A stretch of 64,000 nucleotides of DNA, taken from Coriobacteriia bacterium (GTDB lineage Bacteria > Actinomycetota > Coriobacteriia > Coriobacteriales > QAMH01). The stretch is taken from the NCBI GenBank assembly GCA_003149935.1, contig QAMH01000006.1:649557-713556 (forward strand). Direction: 5' to 3'. Shown piece by piece: positions 1 through 9,900 of this stretch (positions within the stretch are counted from its first letter, which is position 1; the number at the start of each line of letters is the position of its first letter). A program made the translations under genes and the position numbers. The notes under the pieces are model-generated. The model did no database searches, had not been told where the DNA came from, and saw nothing but the letters and a program-made list of their open reading frames with translations.

Positions 1-285
1 GCGTGTCGAGGATTTTCGTTTGGGGCATGTTTTATACGCTCACGTGACGGAAACTTTCGTTTGGGGCACTCCATGCGCACCACAAACGAACATCTTCGGC
101 AAAACCGACCCGTTTTCACCCAAACTGGCACATCCTGTGTGCCCCAAACGCAAGTCCTCGCCATTCATCCTCCTGAAACGTGTCCCAAACGCAAACTATC
201 GTCATCCACTCTCCCGAAATGTGCCCCAAACGCAAATCCCCGCCGCCTCCTCTTCCCCGAAATACAATCGGCATGTTTTTCCGAA
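1..285. repeat. Left 41-bp-period repeat array (family 1) beside the nuclease-like gene
   Basis: This gene-free stretch is an array of imperfect units whose core reads CGTTTGGGGCA in one orientation and TGTGCCCCAAACG in the other. Reverse-oriented cores begin at 17 and 58 (41 bp apart). After a degenerate central hairpin (right arm 76-88), forward cores begin at 138, 179 and 220 (62, then 41 and 41 bp), and a decayed terminal unit lies near 261. The array may continue beyond the window edge. Bases 58-150 align without gaps to 1718-1810 on the other side of the gene. Short ORFs here are by-products of the repeat. Confidence 0.85.
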
Positions 286-481
286 ACACGCTCGAACATA
301 TATGTAGCGACAAACCATCCTGTCCAAAATGCTTCGACCTACGCACTCGTAAGCCACAGGCCTCGTGGAGAGCCGCCTCCATCACCATCGTACACACGCA
401 GCTTTGAACTCTTGCGCTTCGAGAAATCCCGAAAATGGTCTGAATCGACACGGAAAACGCTCCCATCTGACTCTTGTTTTG

Positions 482-508
482 CTCAGATTCTCGGGGTGAA
501 TGACTCCG
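482..508 (+). promoter_or_regulatory. Conserved box upstream of nuclease-like gene 1
   Basis: These 27 bases match 21 of 27 positions of 46873-46899, which lies upstream of the paralogous gene. The core is CAGATTCTC followed by GGGT. It ends about 50 bp before the start codon at 561, against about 100 bp for the paralogue. A role as promoter, operator or leader element is inferred only from conservation between paralogues in otherwise different upstream DNA. The remaining bases from 286 to 560 show no gene. Confidence 0.45.
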
Positions 509-560
509 AAGGCCTCGCACTACCATATGCATCTCTTCAGGATTCGAAAGGGAGCTTTCC

Positions 561-1625
561 ATGAGAGTCTACGTTGTTGGCAGTTCATCACTACATCTTT
601 GGCGACGAGATATACGCGGACAATCGATATTGAAGAAAGAAGTATTCGACGCGCTGACCGACTGCCCCACATCGCCTAAGGAGCTTGCCTCTCTCAGATT
701 CTCGGATTTCGAGTTTGGGAACGCGCCTGTTCGACTCATGGTCCCATCAAAAGAGCTCAGGATATCGAGGCGCCTATATAGATACAGCGTCCAGCCTCAT
801 GCACTTCCCGAGAACGCGTTTCATCAGCTTACGGATCACATATGCATAGCATCACCTGAGCTCTGCCTTCTCGAATCGGCAAACAAACTCTCGCTCCTCC
901 GACTTATTGAGTTGTGCATGGAGCTATGCGGCAAGTACGCGTTGGTTCCCGAAACACAGCGAGGCTATATTTCAAGAAATTACCAGCTTGCCTCGACTGA
1001 ATCCATCGACCGTTTCCTCCGAGGAATCTCTCATATTCACGGTGTAAAGAAGCTCCGCCGGGCGGTCCAATTCGTGTGCGATGGCTCTCGCTCCCCCATG
1101 GAAACACGCGAATACCTGCTCACTTGTCTTCCAAAAAGACTCGGAGGTTACGGTCTTCCTCCAGCCACGCTTAATGCTCGCATTAACCTGAACTCCGCCG
1201 AGAGGCGTGTGGCAAAGCGTCAATACCTCGAATGTGACGAATGCTGGCCCGACCAGCAAGTAATTGTCGAATATGATGGACATGACGATCATGAGTCGAG
1301 AGAAAACAGGGCCAGAGATGCAGCAAAGCGCAATATCCTGATTTCGCGAGGCTATGACGTGTTTACCGTTACCGGCAAGCAAATTTGTGATGTGCATGCA
1401 TTCGACAAAGTAATTCGCGACATATCATGTCGAATTGGCTTTCGTCTCAAAGATTTCCCGACAGACTGGGAACAGCGACACTCCATTCTTCGCCAAGAGC
1501 TTTTCATGTCATTGTCAAAATACGAAGGCGAGCGATTCATGCAAACGCATCCCCATCTTCTCGAAGGAAGCGAGATGGCAAAGATTACGATGGTCGATGA
1601 GCACGTGCACCGACCATGTTACTGA
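561..1625 (+). CDS. Nuclease-like protein with DUF559-type C-terminus, paralogue 1
   Basis: The 354-residue protein has two parts. Residues 1-170 begin YVVGSSSLHLWRR and contain a block (H-x-LP, then SPELCLLESA) loosely like the C-terminal part of AbiEi-type antitoxins. Residues 215-300 resemble DUF559/Vsr-like PD-(D/E)XK nuclease domains, with VEYDGH at 236-241 (E237, D239) followed by an Arg-rich helix and a RGYDVFTVTG strand. It is clearly homologous along its length to the product of 47003-47986, with E237/D239 at identical positions, but carries about 27 extra C-terminal residues. The ATG has GGGAG just upstream. The gene is monocistronic and sits between two copies of the same repeat element. 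Nuclease activity is inferred from the fold; the natural substrate is unknown. Confidence 0.7.
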   Translation: MRVYVVGSSSLHLWRRDIRGQSILKKEVFDALTDCPTSPKELASLRFSDFEFGNAPVRLMVPSKELRISRRLYRYSVQPHALPENAFHQLTDHICIASPELCLLESANKLSLLRLIELCMELCGKYALVPETQRGYISRNYQLASTESIDRFLRGISHIHGVKKLRRAVQFVCDGSRSPMETREYLLTCLPKRLGGYGLPPATLNARINLNSAERRVAKRQYLECDECWPDQQVIVEYDGHDDHESRENRARDAAKRNILISRGYDVFTVTGKQICDVHAFDKVIRDISCRIGFRLKDFPTDWEQRHSILRQELFMSLSKYEGERFMQTHPHLLEGSEMAKITMVDEHVHRPCY

Positions 1626-1632
1626 GGCGCTT

Positions 1633-1905
1633 TTCCATTTGGGGCACGTTCTCAAGGCTGCTGCGGCGGGGATTTCCGTTTGGGGTGCGTTCTCGAGGCT
1701 GCGGCGGCGAGGACTTTCGTTTGGGGCGCACGAAATGTGCCCCAAACGGACATCCTTGGCACAATCGCCCAGTTTTGCCCTACGATGACATGCCTCATGT
1801 GCCACGAACGTGATTCTTCGTCAGCAATCCTCACGACTTGTGCCACGAACGTGAATCTTCGCCAGCAATCCTCTCACTTCGCACCACAATCGCACGTTTT
1901 CGGTA
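1633..1905. repeat. Right 41-bp-period repeat array (family 1)
   Basis: Reverse cores begin at 1636, 1677 and 1718 (41 bp each). A central hairpin follows, then forward cores begin at 1736, 1798, 1839 and 1880 (62, 41, 41 bp). Part of the DNA between cores is also conserved: CGTTCTC-AGGCTGC recurs after two of the reverse cores, and AATCCTC after two forward cores. The last unit (CACCACAATCG) resembles the last unit of the left array. The array begins eight bases after the stop codon at 1625 and has the same orientation as the left one, so the gene lies between direct copies. Confidence 0.88.
1718..1748. repeat. Central hairpin of the right array
   Basis: The 13-nt arms are CGTTTGGGGCGCA (1718-1730) and TGTGCCCCAAACG (1736-1748), around a CGAAA loop. 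All positions pair if one G-T pair is allowed. This is the point where repeat orientation switches. It has no U-tract and so is unlikely to be a terminator; the form resembles REP/BIME palindromes. Confidence 0.85.
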
Positions 1906-2019
1906 TCGATGAAATCATGCAGTTCACCTGTTGTTTTGAAGCTGTAACGCGATTTCGCATGTCACGTACGTATACTTGCGAAAAGCCGGATTACGTTTTC
2001 CTTCTCACGGGAGGATGCA

Positions 2020-4179
2020 ATGTCGACGAGAACCCGCAGCGCATATACAGCCCTATCATCTTCCCGCAAGATAGGCCGACTGTTCGCATCCTTCGCGCTC
2101 TCGCTCCTTCTTGCAACGACCCCTCTATTGGCATTTGCTGCGCCAAGGGCGGAAGGCCCGACTTCAACTAACGTTGAGGCTACGAGTAATGGGGAAGTCA
2201 CTGCCCCCGCAAAAGTCATTACGGTGAGTAGCGCCCAAGAGGGGCAAGCTCCCCTTTCCGCAACTGTCACCTATGACGGTAATTTCGTGAAAGGTCAAAA
2301 AACGAGATTCACCTATAACGTGACGGGAAACACCAATCCTCTCATGTTTCGTCTTTACTCATTTTGCATTAAAAAAGACGGGGTCTGGAATGACGTCATC
2401 GACATCAGCAAATCGCCCTTTAACAAATATTCCTCTTCGAACTACTTCGAGGAATATCTCTACAGCGCTGGAACATATCGCCTCGATTTCAATGCTATGG
2501 AGTATGAGGACAACGGCGACGGAACAAAAAAGCTCAGCAATATTACTCGGTTTCAAATAGAGTTTTCCATTGCTGAATCCGGGGGATTCGAGACAATTGA
2601 CGCGACCGTTTCAAAAGTTGCCAAGTAATGTCAGGAGGCCTGCACCGCCGCCGGTGATACAAGTGAGTACGCTCATGCTCTTTGGTTCAACGACTGGATC
2701 ATAGATAACACGACATATGACAACTCATACACGTATATGGACGCTGAAGGCGTCTTTGGACGTGGTTTGGCTACTTGCGAGGGATATCACGAAGCCTATG
2801 CGATGCTGCTCAATAAAGTTGGGATAGAAACACGTCGCGTGGACAGTTTTGGCGATGCACATGTTTGGACCGGCGTAAAACTCGATGGTAAATGGTACAA
2901 CGTAGACACTACGTGGAATGATTCCAGCTACGCCTCCTATAACGGCATTGACATGAGGCGCCTTTACTTTGCACTTCCCACCTCATTGATGCGTGCTGTC
3001 CATAAAGGATGGGACGGTGCCTATGCCATCTCATATAATTCGCGGGCTCCTTTTGATGCAGATTCTTATGAGGATAACTTCTTCATTCAATCGCGCGAAA
3101 TATCCAAATTCACCAAGCCCTATGTTGAAGATGCCTCCGGCGCTTATAGCGTGAAAGCCCACCTTGCAGCACAAGAAACAAGCTTCTCACTATCATTACC
3201 TACGGAAAACATCTCCTGGCCATCCAATTTCAAGGAAATTATCTACGCACTCGTAGCCTATCAACTCGGCAAGGAGGACTGGGGCAATCCGAATGTTAAG
3301 CTTGCCGCCGAATATAGCAGCAATACCCTGAACTTCAGTGTTTCATACAGCAATACGGACCCTACACCCGATCCGCCGGTGTCCAAACAAGACATAGCAA
3401 ATGCGACGATTTCCTCGATACCGGCGCAAACCTATACGGGCAAGGCAATCACGCCACAACCGGCAGTAACCCTGGGTGCGAAGAAACTCGTGGCAGGAAC
3501 GGATTACACGATCACCTACGCTAACAACGTAAACGTGGGAACCGCCACCATCACCATCAAGGGAATGGGCAACTACACGGGCACGAAGACCGCAAGGTTC
3601 ACCATCGTGAAAGCGCAGGACCCCACGCCCACGCCCACGCCCGATTCGAAACCTGATCCTACGCCTGACCCAACACCGACGCCAACCCCCCAACCCGACC
3701 CGACTCCGACACCCGATCCGACGCCGGAGCCCACGCCTACGCCAAACCCGGATCCAGCCACTCCCGAAATCGCAACAACGGTCATGCATCGCCTCTACAA
3801 CCCCAACTCGGGTGAGCACTTCTACACCGCCAGCGAGGTCGAACGCGACCACCTCGTCGGCGTAGGCTGGAACTACGAAGGAGCGGGATGGACCGCCCCG
3901 ACCCAATCCAGCACACCCGTATACCGGCTCTACAACGCCAACGCCGGCGACCATCACTACACCACGAGCGTCGTCGAGCGGGACTACCTGGTGAGCGTGG
4001 GCTGGAATGACGAGGGCATAGGGTGGTATTCTGACGACTCCCAACGCGTGCCCCTGTTCCGCCAGTACAATCCAAACGCAATCGCAGGGTCGCACAACTA
4101 CACTACGAGCAAAGAGGAAACCGACATGCTCATCGGCATCGGATGGCATGACGAGGGAATCGGATGGTATGGAGTATGA
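2020..4179 (+). pseudogene. Secreted transglutaminase-domain protein with DUF5648 repeats, split by one in-frame stop
   Basis: Translation from ATG 2020 (GGGAGG upstream) gives a signal peptide (residues about 18-41) and an adhesion-like N-terminal region, and meets TAA at 2626-2628 after residue 202. The same frame is then open to 4179. It encodes CQEACTAAGDTSEYAHALWF and a transglutaminase-like domain with the catalytic triad in order: Cys in LATCEGY (253 in full-length numbering), His in DAHVW (281) and Asp in YNVDTTW (296). A YTGK-type beta repeat, a Pro-Thr-Asp linker and three DUF5648 units follow. The stop falls between conserved regions with no frameshift, so it looks like a single point mutation (for example CAA to TAA). 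An internal start at ATG 2737 would lack the signal peptide. Sequencing error or readthrough are the alternatives. Confidence 0.8.
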
Positions 4180-6599
4180 GAAAAGCACAGCATAGCAAGA
4201 AGACCTCGAGGCGCCGCATCTGGGCACGCCTGGGAGCGATTTCCTCCACGTGCGTTGCGGCCATGCTCGTCTTTGCGTTGAGCTTCGGCACAACGATCAC
4301 GGGCATGCCGGCGCATGACGCAACAGATATCGCTTCCTCATCCCAAAGCGCTGAGCAGGCCCTCGCGCCAGACGGCACCACAGCGGTATCGGATGGTGCC
4401 CCCACCAACGACACGAAGCCGGAGACAACCTACTACGCTTCCTTGCCTGAAGACGAGTACGCAGCGAACACCGTCATCGTCTCCATCGACGGTGCGCAGG
4501 ACATCGAACGCATAGCATCGCAAGTCGATGCGCTTGACTCCACGGCAAACGTCTCGGTTGACGCAAGCGATGCCGAATTCGGCTTTGTCAAGCTCACCTA
4601 TGAGGGCAGCGCCAGCTCCGGCGAGGTGGCAGATCTCCTGTATGCCCAGGGCGTCGAAGCCCAGCCCAACTTCAAGTACTATGCGCTTGCCTTGGACGAT
4701 GAAGAAACCGATGCTGCCACGGTAGCCGATGCAGATTCCTCGCTGACGGCCCAGGCAACGAATCTCAACGACCCAAACTCGGGTGAGCAGTGGGGCCTCA
4801 ACATCATCCGCGCATATGATGCCTGGGATATCGCGAAGGGAAGGGCCAATGCCAGCGCGCCGCGTCCCGTTGCCGTCGCGATCATCGATTCCGGCTGCAT
4901 GGTCGACCATCCCGACCTCAAAAACAACATCGTCGGCGCCTACGATACGCGCACGGGCGGCACGAACGTTACCGACGACCAGAATCACGGCACGCCAGTC
5001 GCCGGCATTATCGCCGCAGAGGCGAATAACAACATCGGCGTTGCCGGCGTCTCGTACAACGCAGGACTCTACATTGTCAGGGCGTTGCACAAGCAGGGCA
5101 ACGAGTTTGTCGCCGAATCGACCGACGTCCTCAAAGCCTACGAGAACGTCATCGCCAACAAGAAACTCGGAGACACCAAGATCCGCGTCGTGAACATGAG
5201 CCTGGGCAGCAAGCGCACGGGCAGCCTCGGCGAAAAGGACATGGCCGTCATGCGCAAAATCGACGAGGCATACACCACCCACGACATCCTCACCGTGAGT
5301 GCAGCGGGCAATCAAGACGGCACGCTTCCCTACCGTTGCTATCCGTGCGACTTCTCCGACAACGTGATCGGCGTCATAAACCTCGAGCGAAAAGATAACG
5401 GATCGATAGTTCGCAACGAGCAATCGAACTACAACACGCTCGGCGCCCAATCCAAGCAACTCTCGGCCCCGGGCACGAGGATCTACACCACCACAAACAA
5501 CGGAGGCTACGGCACCAAGACCGGAACATCCATGGCCGCCCCCTGCGTATCGGGTGTCGCCGCGCTCGCCTTTGTCGCCAACCCCCAATTGAGCGCCGCC
5601 AGCGTCAAGAACATACTCTGTTCGGCTGCCGACGACATCAACACGCCCGGCTTCGACAGCTTCACCGGATACGGAAAAATCAACGCCTATAACGCCGTCC
5701 AGCTCGCCAAGGGCGTGGCAGACGTCACGGGTCCAGACTCGGTATACATAAACAGCTCGATCAGCCTGAACTGCCCCGCGGCAAGCGGCTGGACCTCGAG
5801 CGATCCTTCTATCGCTACAGTTACCAGCAGCGGACTTGTACGAGGACTCAAGGCGGGATACACGACCATCAGCGTGAAATCGGGAGACAAGACGCTCAAA
5901 AAGACCATCGCCGTCTACGATGGCAGAATCACGGGGCCCGGCACGATCCAGTCGAACTACATCGCCCAATACAAGGTCGACTGCAGCATCGACGGCACGT
6001 GGAGCTTCGAGCTTGGCGAAAACTCCGCCGATGCGACCATCACCGCAGATGGCAAGCTGACTGCCAAGCAGGTGGGCAAGGTAACCATCGTCGCCAAGCT
6101 CGACTCCAACCCAAAGATCAGCGTGCAGCTCCCCATAACCGTCCAACAGGGGCCCGTCACCGATGTCGAAGACGGGAATCCAGGAGCCCCCGGCACCAAG
6201 ATCATGTTCCGCCTCTATAACCCCAATTCTGGCGAGCACTTCTACACCGCCAGCGTCGTGGAGCGCGACCACCTGATCAGCGTGGGTTGGAACGACGAGG
6301 GCACCGGCTGGACCGCTCCGGAAAACTCCAGCTCGCCGGTATACCGACTCTACAACGCCAATGCCGGTGACCACCACTACACGACGAGCGTCGTGGAGCG
6401 TGACCATCTCATCTCCGTGGGCTGGAACGACGAGGGCATCGGCTGGTACTCCGATGATGCGCAAGCCGTGCCGCTGTATCGCCAGTACAATCCCAATGCC
6501 ATCGCGGGTTCGCACAACTACACCACGAGCACGGTGGAACGCGACCATCTGATCAGCGTCGGGTGGAACGACGAGGGTATCGGCTGGTACGGCATGTAG
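4164..6599 (+). CDS. Secreted S8 (subtilisin-like) serine protease with Ig-like and DUF5648 domains
   Basis: The 811-residue exported protease has a basic N-terminus and hydrophobic signal segment (about residues 20-48), an inhibitor-like propeptide (about 90-190), then a peptidase S8 domain. The catalytic triad is visible: D242 in AIIDSG, H275 in NHGTPVAG and S456 in GTSMAAP. Two bacterial Ig-like (Big_2-type) modules follow at about 525-670, then three DUF5648 repeats rich in YNPNSGEHFYT and GWNDEGIGW. The gene overlaps the preceding broken gene. ATG 4164 has GAGGGA upstream, while ATG 4176 would give an ATGA overlap with the previous stop. It probably forms a surface-protein operon with its neighbours. 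Substrate is unknown; DUF5648 units are presumed to bind cell wall or glycan. Confidence 0.9.
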   Translation: MVWSMRKAQHSKKTSRRRIWARLGAISSTCVAAMLVFALSFGTTITGMPAHDATDIASSSQSAEQALAPDGTTAVSDGAPTNDTKPETTYYASLPEDEYAANTVIVSIDGAQDIERIASQVDALDSTANVSVDASDAEFGFVKLTYEGSASSGEVADLLYAQGVEAQPNFKYYALALDDEETDAATVADADSSLTAQATNLNDPNSGEQWGLNIIRAYDAWDIAKGRANASAPRPVAVAIIDSGCMVDHPDLKNNIVGAYDTRTGGTNVTDDQNHGTPVAGIIAAEANNNIGVAGVSYNAGLYIVRALHKQGNEFVAESTDVLKAYENVIANKKLGDTKIRVVNMSLGSKRTGSLGEKDMAVMRKIDEAYTTHDILTVSAAGNQDGTLPYRCYPCDFSDNVIGVINLERKDNGSIVRNEQSNYNTLGAQSKQLSAPGTRIYTTTNNGGYGTKTGTSMAAPCVSGVAALAFVANPQLSAASVKNILCSAADDINTPGFDSFTGYGKINAYNAVQLAKGVADVTGPDSVYINSSISLNCPAASGWTSSDPSIATVTSSGLVRGLKAGYTTISVKSGDKTLKKTIAVYDGRITGPGTIQSNYIAQYKVDCSIDGTWSFELGENSADATITADGKLTAKQVGKVTIVAKLDSNPKISVQLPITVQQGPVTDVEDGNPGAPGTKIMFRLYNPNSGEHFYTASVVERDHLISVGWNDEGTGWTAPENSSSPVYRLYNANAGDHHYTTSVVERDHLISVGWNDEGIGWYSDDAQAVPLYRQYNPNAIAGSHNYTTSTVERDHLISVGWNDEGIGWYGM

Positions 6600-6605
6600 A
6601 TTCCC

Positions 6606-6730
6606 GTCATTCCGAGCGGAGCGAACGCCCTCCCCTGTCATTTCGAGCGAAGCGAAGCGGAGTCGAGAAATCTCGCCATCTGGAGATCTCTCCATTACGC
6701 GGTCTGACGACCGCTCCAGTCGAGATGACA
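6606..6730. repeat. REP-like intergenic element (GTCATTTCGAGCGGAGCG type)
   Basis: A copy of GTCATTCCGAGCGGAGCG is followed by GTCATTTCGAGCGAAGCG with GTCGAGAAATCTC, then by an inverted end reading TCGAGATGACAGG. The halves can fold back on each other. The same family occurs at 51901, 57454 and 58798, always between genes. It carries no ORF of its own. Confidence 0.75.
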
Positions 6731-6946
6731 GGGGGAGGGCGGGCCTTCGGCCTTTGTGATGGGGCGCAGAGGCGTTGTCTCGTCGGCGGCACATTTTGCA
6801 GACCCTGTAGAGCGACTGTGAACTTTTTGTGCAAGAGAGTCGCATTAGCATCTATTGCACGCCGATAAACACGGAAAAGGTTACATTTGCCTGCCGTTTT
6901 CCCGCCAAATGTGACTCTCTTACTGCGGAAACACGACTTCCGGGGA

Positions 6947-6952
6947 TATAAT
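6947..6952 (+). promoter_or_regulatory. Consensus -10 box on the start codon of the large protease (leaderless promoter candidate)
   Basis: A perfect TATAAT at 6947-6952 ends six bases before ATG 6959, so transcription would start at or next to the start codon. No Shine-Dalgarno sequence sits at a normal distance, and no good -35 is seen at 17 bp. Leaderless mRNAs are common in actinobacteria; the assignment rests on position alone. Confidence 0.55.
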
Positions 6953-6958
6953 CGCACC

Positions 6959-9900
6959 ATGAAAACCGGAGCTCACACCAACGGCACGAAGTCCCACGTG
7001 CGTAGCCGTTTACGCGCGGTTCTCTCCACATGCCTTGCAACGGTGCTTCTATGCGCGATAGGCGGTTTCTTTTTCATCAGGGAATCAGGGCCCCAACAGG
7101 AGCCTCCCGCAGCCACCGAAGCTGTCACGGCTGATGGCCACCAAGCATCCTCTGAAGACCAACCGCAACCACAGGAAACTCGCAGTGACGAGGATATCGC
7201 CCGCGATATCGAGCTCGGCTATGTCCACGATGAGCTCGTGCTCTCCTTCGAACCCGGCACGAGCGCCGACAGCATCAACAAAACGCTTGCTTCCTATGAC
7301 TTTGCCGCAACAAAGGACGTCTCGGACCAGGATCTCGACAACGGCTTCGTCAAGGTCGCCCTCGTCGATGGCGCCACCGTGGAAGACTCCGTCGCGACTC
7401 TCAAAGCATCGGGATTAGCCGCCCAGCCCAACTACCTCTACGAAGTTGCCGAAGGTGATTTACCTGCGGAAGCAGAAGTAGGCGCGCTGCCGAACATCGA
7501 GCCCAACGCGGCCGTCACCATCAATGACCCCGACCGCGGAAACCAGTGGGCACTTGACTCCCTGGACGCCTACAAGGCCTGGGGCATCACCAAGGCAGGC
7601 GAGACCGCCGAGGGCACGGCCCGCGCAAACCGCGTTTCCGTCGCCGTCATCGACACGGGATGCACGATCGGGCATATCGACTTGAAGGACAACGTCCTTG
7701 CCTCCTACAACGCGAAAACCAACCAGACTGGTGCCGCCGCCGTCGCCGACACCAACAGCCACGGTACGCATGTGGCCGGAATCGTCTCTGCCAGAACGAA
7801 TAACGGCGTTGGTGTTGCCGGCGTCTCATATAACGCCGGTCTCGTTATAATCAACGCCACCAACGGTGGTACGGGCGAGGACAGACATATGTTCGAGTCG
7901 ACCACCTTGGCACAGGCGTATACCTGGCTCTTCCGGCAATCGACCGTGGACAGCTCCAAAACCAATGCCGAGTACTACAACGTCCGCGTCATCAACATGA
8001 GCCTTGGCGGCAAGCACAGCGCGAACTTCGTGGACGATGACATTCTGACGACGAAAATCAGGCAGGCCCGCAATGGCATCTGGGTCGACTCCAATCGCAA
8101 CGAAACCCACCACGACAGCATTCTCACCGTCACGGCGGCCGGCAATGCGGGAACCGATGCACCAGTCCCCTTCGTCGACTATCCCGGCGATCACGAATCT
8201 TGCCTCACGGTCATCAACCTCGAGCAAACCTATGGATGGACCACCACGAATAACGTGGTCGGCCGTCATGCCGATTCGAACTATAACGTCGACAACACCC
8301 GCATCAAGAACATCAGCGCACCGGGCACGAAAATCCGCAGCACCCTGAATTCTGCCGGATCCTACGGGTCCAAGAACGGGACTTCCATGGCCGCGCCCTA
8401 CGTTTCGGGTATCGCTTCCCTGTTCTTCACGGAAAACCCCGACCTCACCGCTGACCAGGTAGTCGACCTCATCTACGCTACGGCCACAGACATTGACGAC
8501 CCCGGCTGGGACCGTGAGACCGGCTACGGCGAGATCAACGCCTACCATGCTCTCCAGGTCATCAGCGCCCAGCTCGGCGGCAGCGAGAACATCGAGTACA
8601 AGAACCGTCAGGCCGTCTCCATCGAGTATGGCGACGGAACGGGCTGGGAAACTTACGGCTCGACCGAGCAATGGGAATGGAGCATCGATAACTCCGACAC
8701 CATCGAGATGACGGTCGATCCGGATACGCAGACCGTCTCGCTCGTAGGCCAGAAGCCGGGTTCTGCCACGGTTACCGCAACGTTCAAGGACATAGACGGC
8801 AATCCCGTGGAGGGCATCTCCATCAGCAAGACCTATACGGTCATGCCCCTCGACATTTCGAAAGCCACCGTGACGGTCCCCGGCGAGCATGCCTATACCG
8901 GCCATGAAGTCGAGCCCAAGCCCCTCGTGTCCATGAGCGGCACCGAGCTCATCGAAGGCGTCGACTACACCGTGACCTATAGCGACAATGTCGAAATCGG
9001 CCAGGCCACGGTCACCATCACGGGCATCGGAAATGCCGCCGGCACCGCGAGCGGCACTTTTTCCATCGGCAAGGCGGACATCTTCCCGGCCACGCTCAGC
9101 TCGATAGCGCCCCTCCCCTATACCGGCGAGGCGCACGAGCCCACGCCCACCGTCACGCTCGCGGGCTTTGGCGCGCTTACCGAGGGCACTGACTTCATCT
9201 ACGAGTACGAGGACAACGTCAACGCAGGATCCGGCAAGGTGCATGTCGTCGGCATGGGCAACTTCAAGGGCTCGTCCAGTTGGCTCCTCTTCGACATCAC
9301 GCCCATCGATGTTGCCGGCGCAACGATTGATGACATTCCCTCCGCAGATTACACCGGCAGCGCCATCGCGCCCGATCCGGGCGTCACCATCAACGGCAAG
9401 ACACTCGTCAAGGGCACCGATTACACGCTTTCCTACGCCGACAACGTGAATGCCGGCACTGCCAGCATCACCGTCACGGGCATAGGCAACTACGCGGGTA
9501 CACAGACCAAGAACTTCACGATTGCACCACTCGACATAAGCGCTGCAATTGTCTCCGGCGTGGAGAGCTCCTACGCCTTCAGCGGGGCCGAAATCAAACC
9601 AGCGGTTACCGTCGCGCTTGACGGCAAGACGCTGGGAACCGACGCATATGACATCGTCTATGCCGACAACCTGAATGCTGGCACTGCACGCATCACCCTC
9701 ACCGGTAAGGGCAACTATACGGGCACAATCACGAAGACCTTCGACATCACGCCCATCCGGTTGGAAGACGCGACTATCGAGCCCATTGGCGAACAGCCTT
9801 GGAGGGGCGGTGCCGTCACGCCGGTTCCCGTCATCAAGGCCGGTGACATCGAGCTTGTCGTCAACCGCGACTTCACCGTCACCTACAGCGACAACACCGG

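Noticed and set aside
1..1905. CRISPR array as an explanation for the 41-bp periodic repeats
   Set aside because: Cores are imperfect, occur in both orientations around a hairpin, the DNA between cores is itself partly conserved, and no cas gene is near.
1..1905. Insertion sequence with the arrays as terminal repeats
   Set aside because: Flanking copies are direct in family 1 and inverted in family 2, no transposase motif (DDE, HUH or serine/tyrosine recombinase) is present, and no target-site duplication was found.
2626..2628. Programmed readthrough or selenocysteine at the in-frame stop
   Set aside because: The codon is TAA, not TGA, and no downstream recoding structure or SECIS-like hairpin is evident; a point mutation is simpler.
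4338..6851. Long minus-strand reading frame of 837 codons
   Set aside because: It is antisense to the S8 protease gene, without a start signal or recognisable domain; it results from codon bias in GC-rich DNA.
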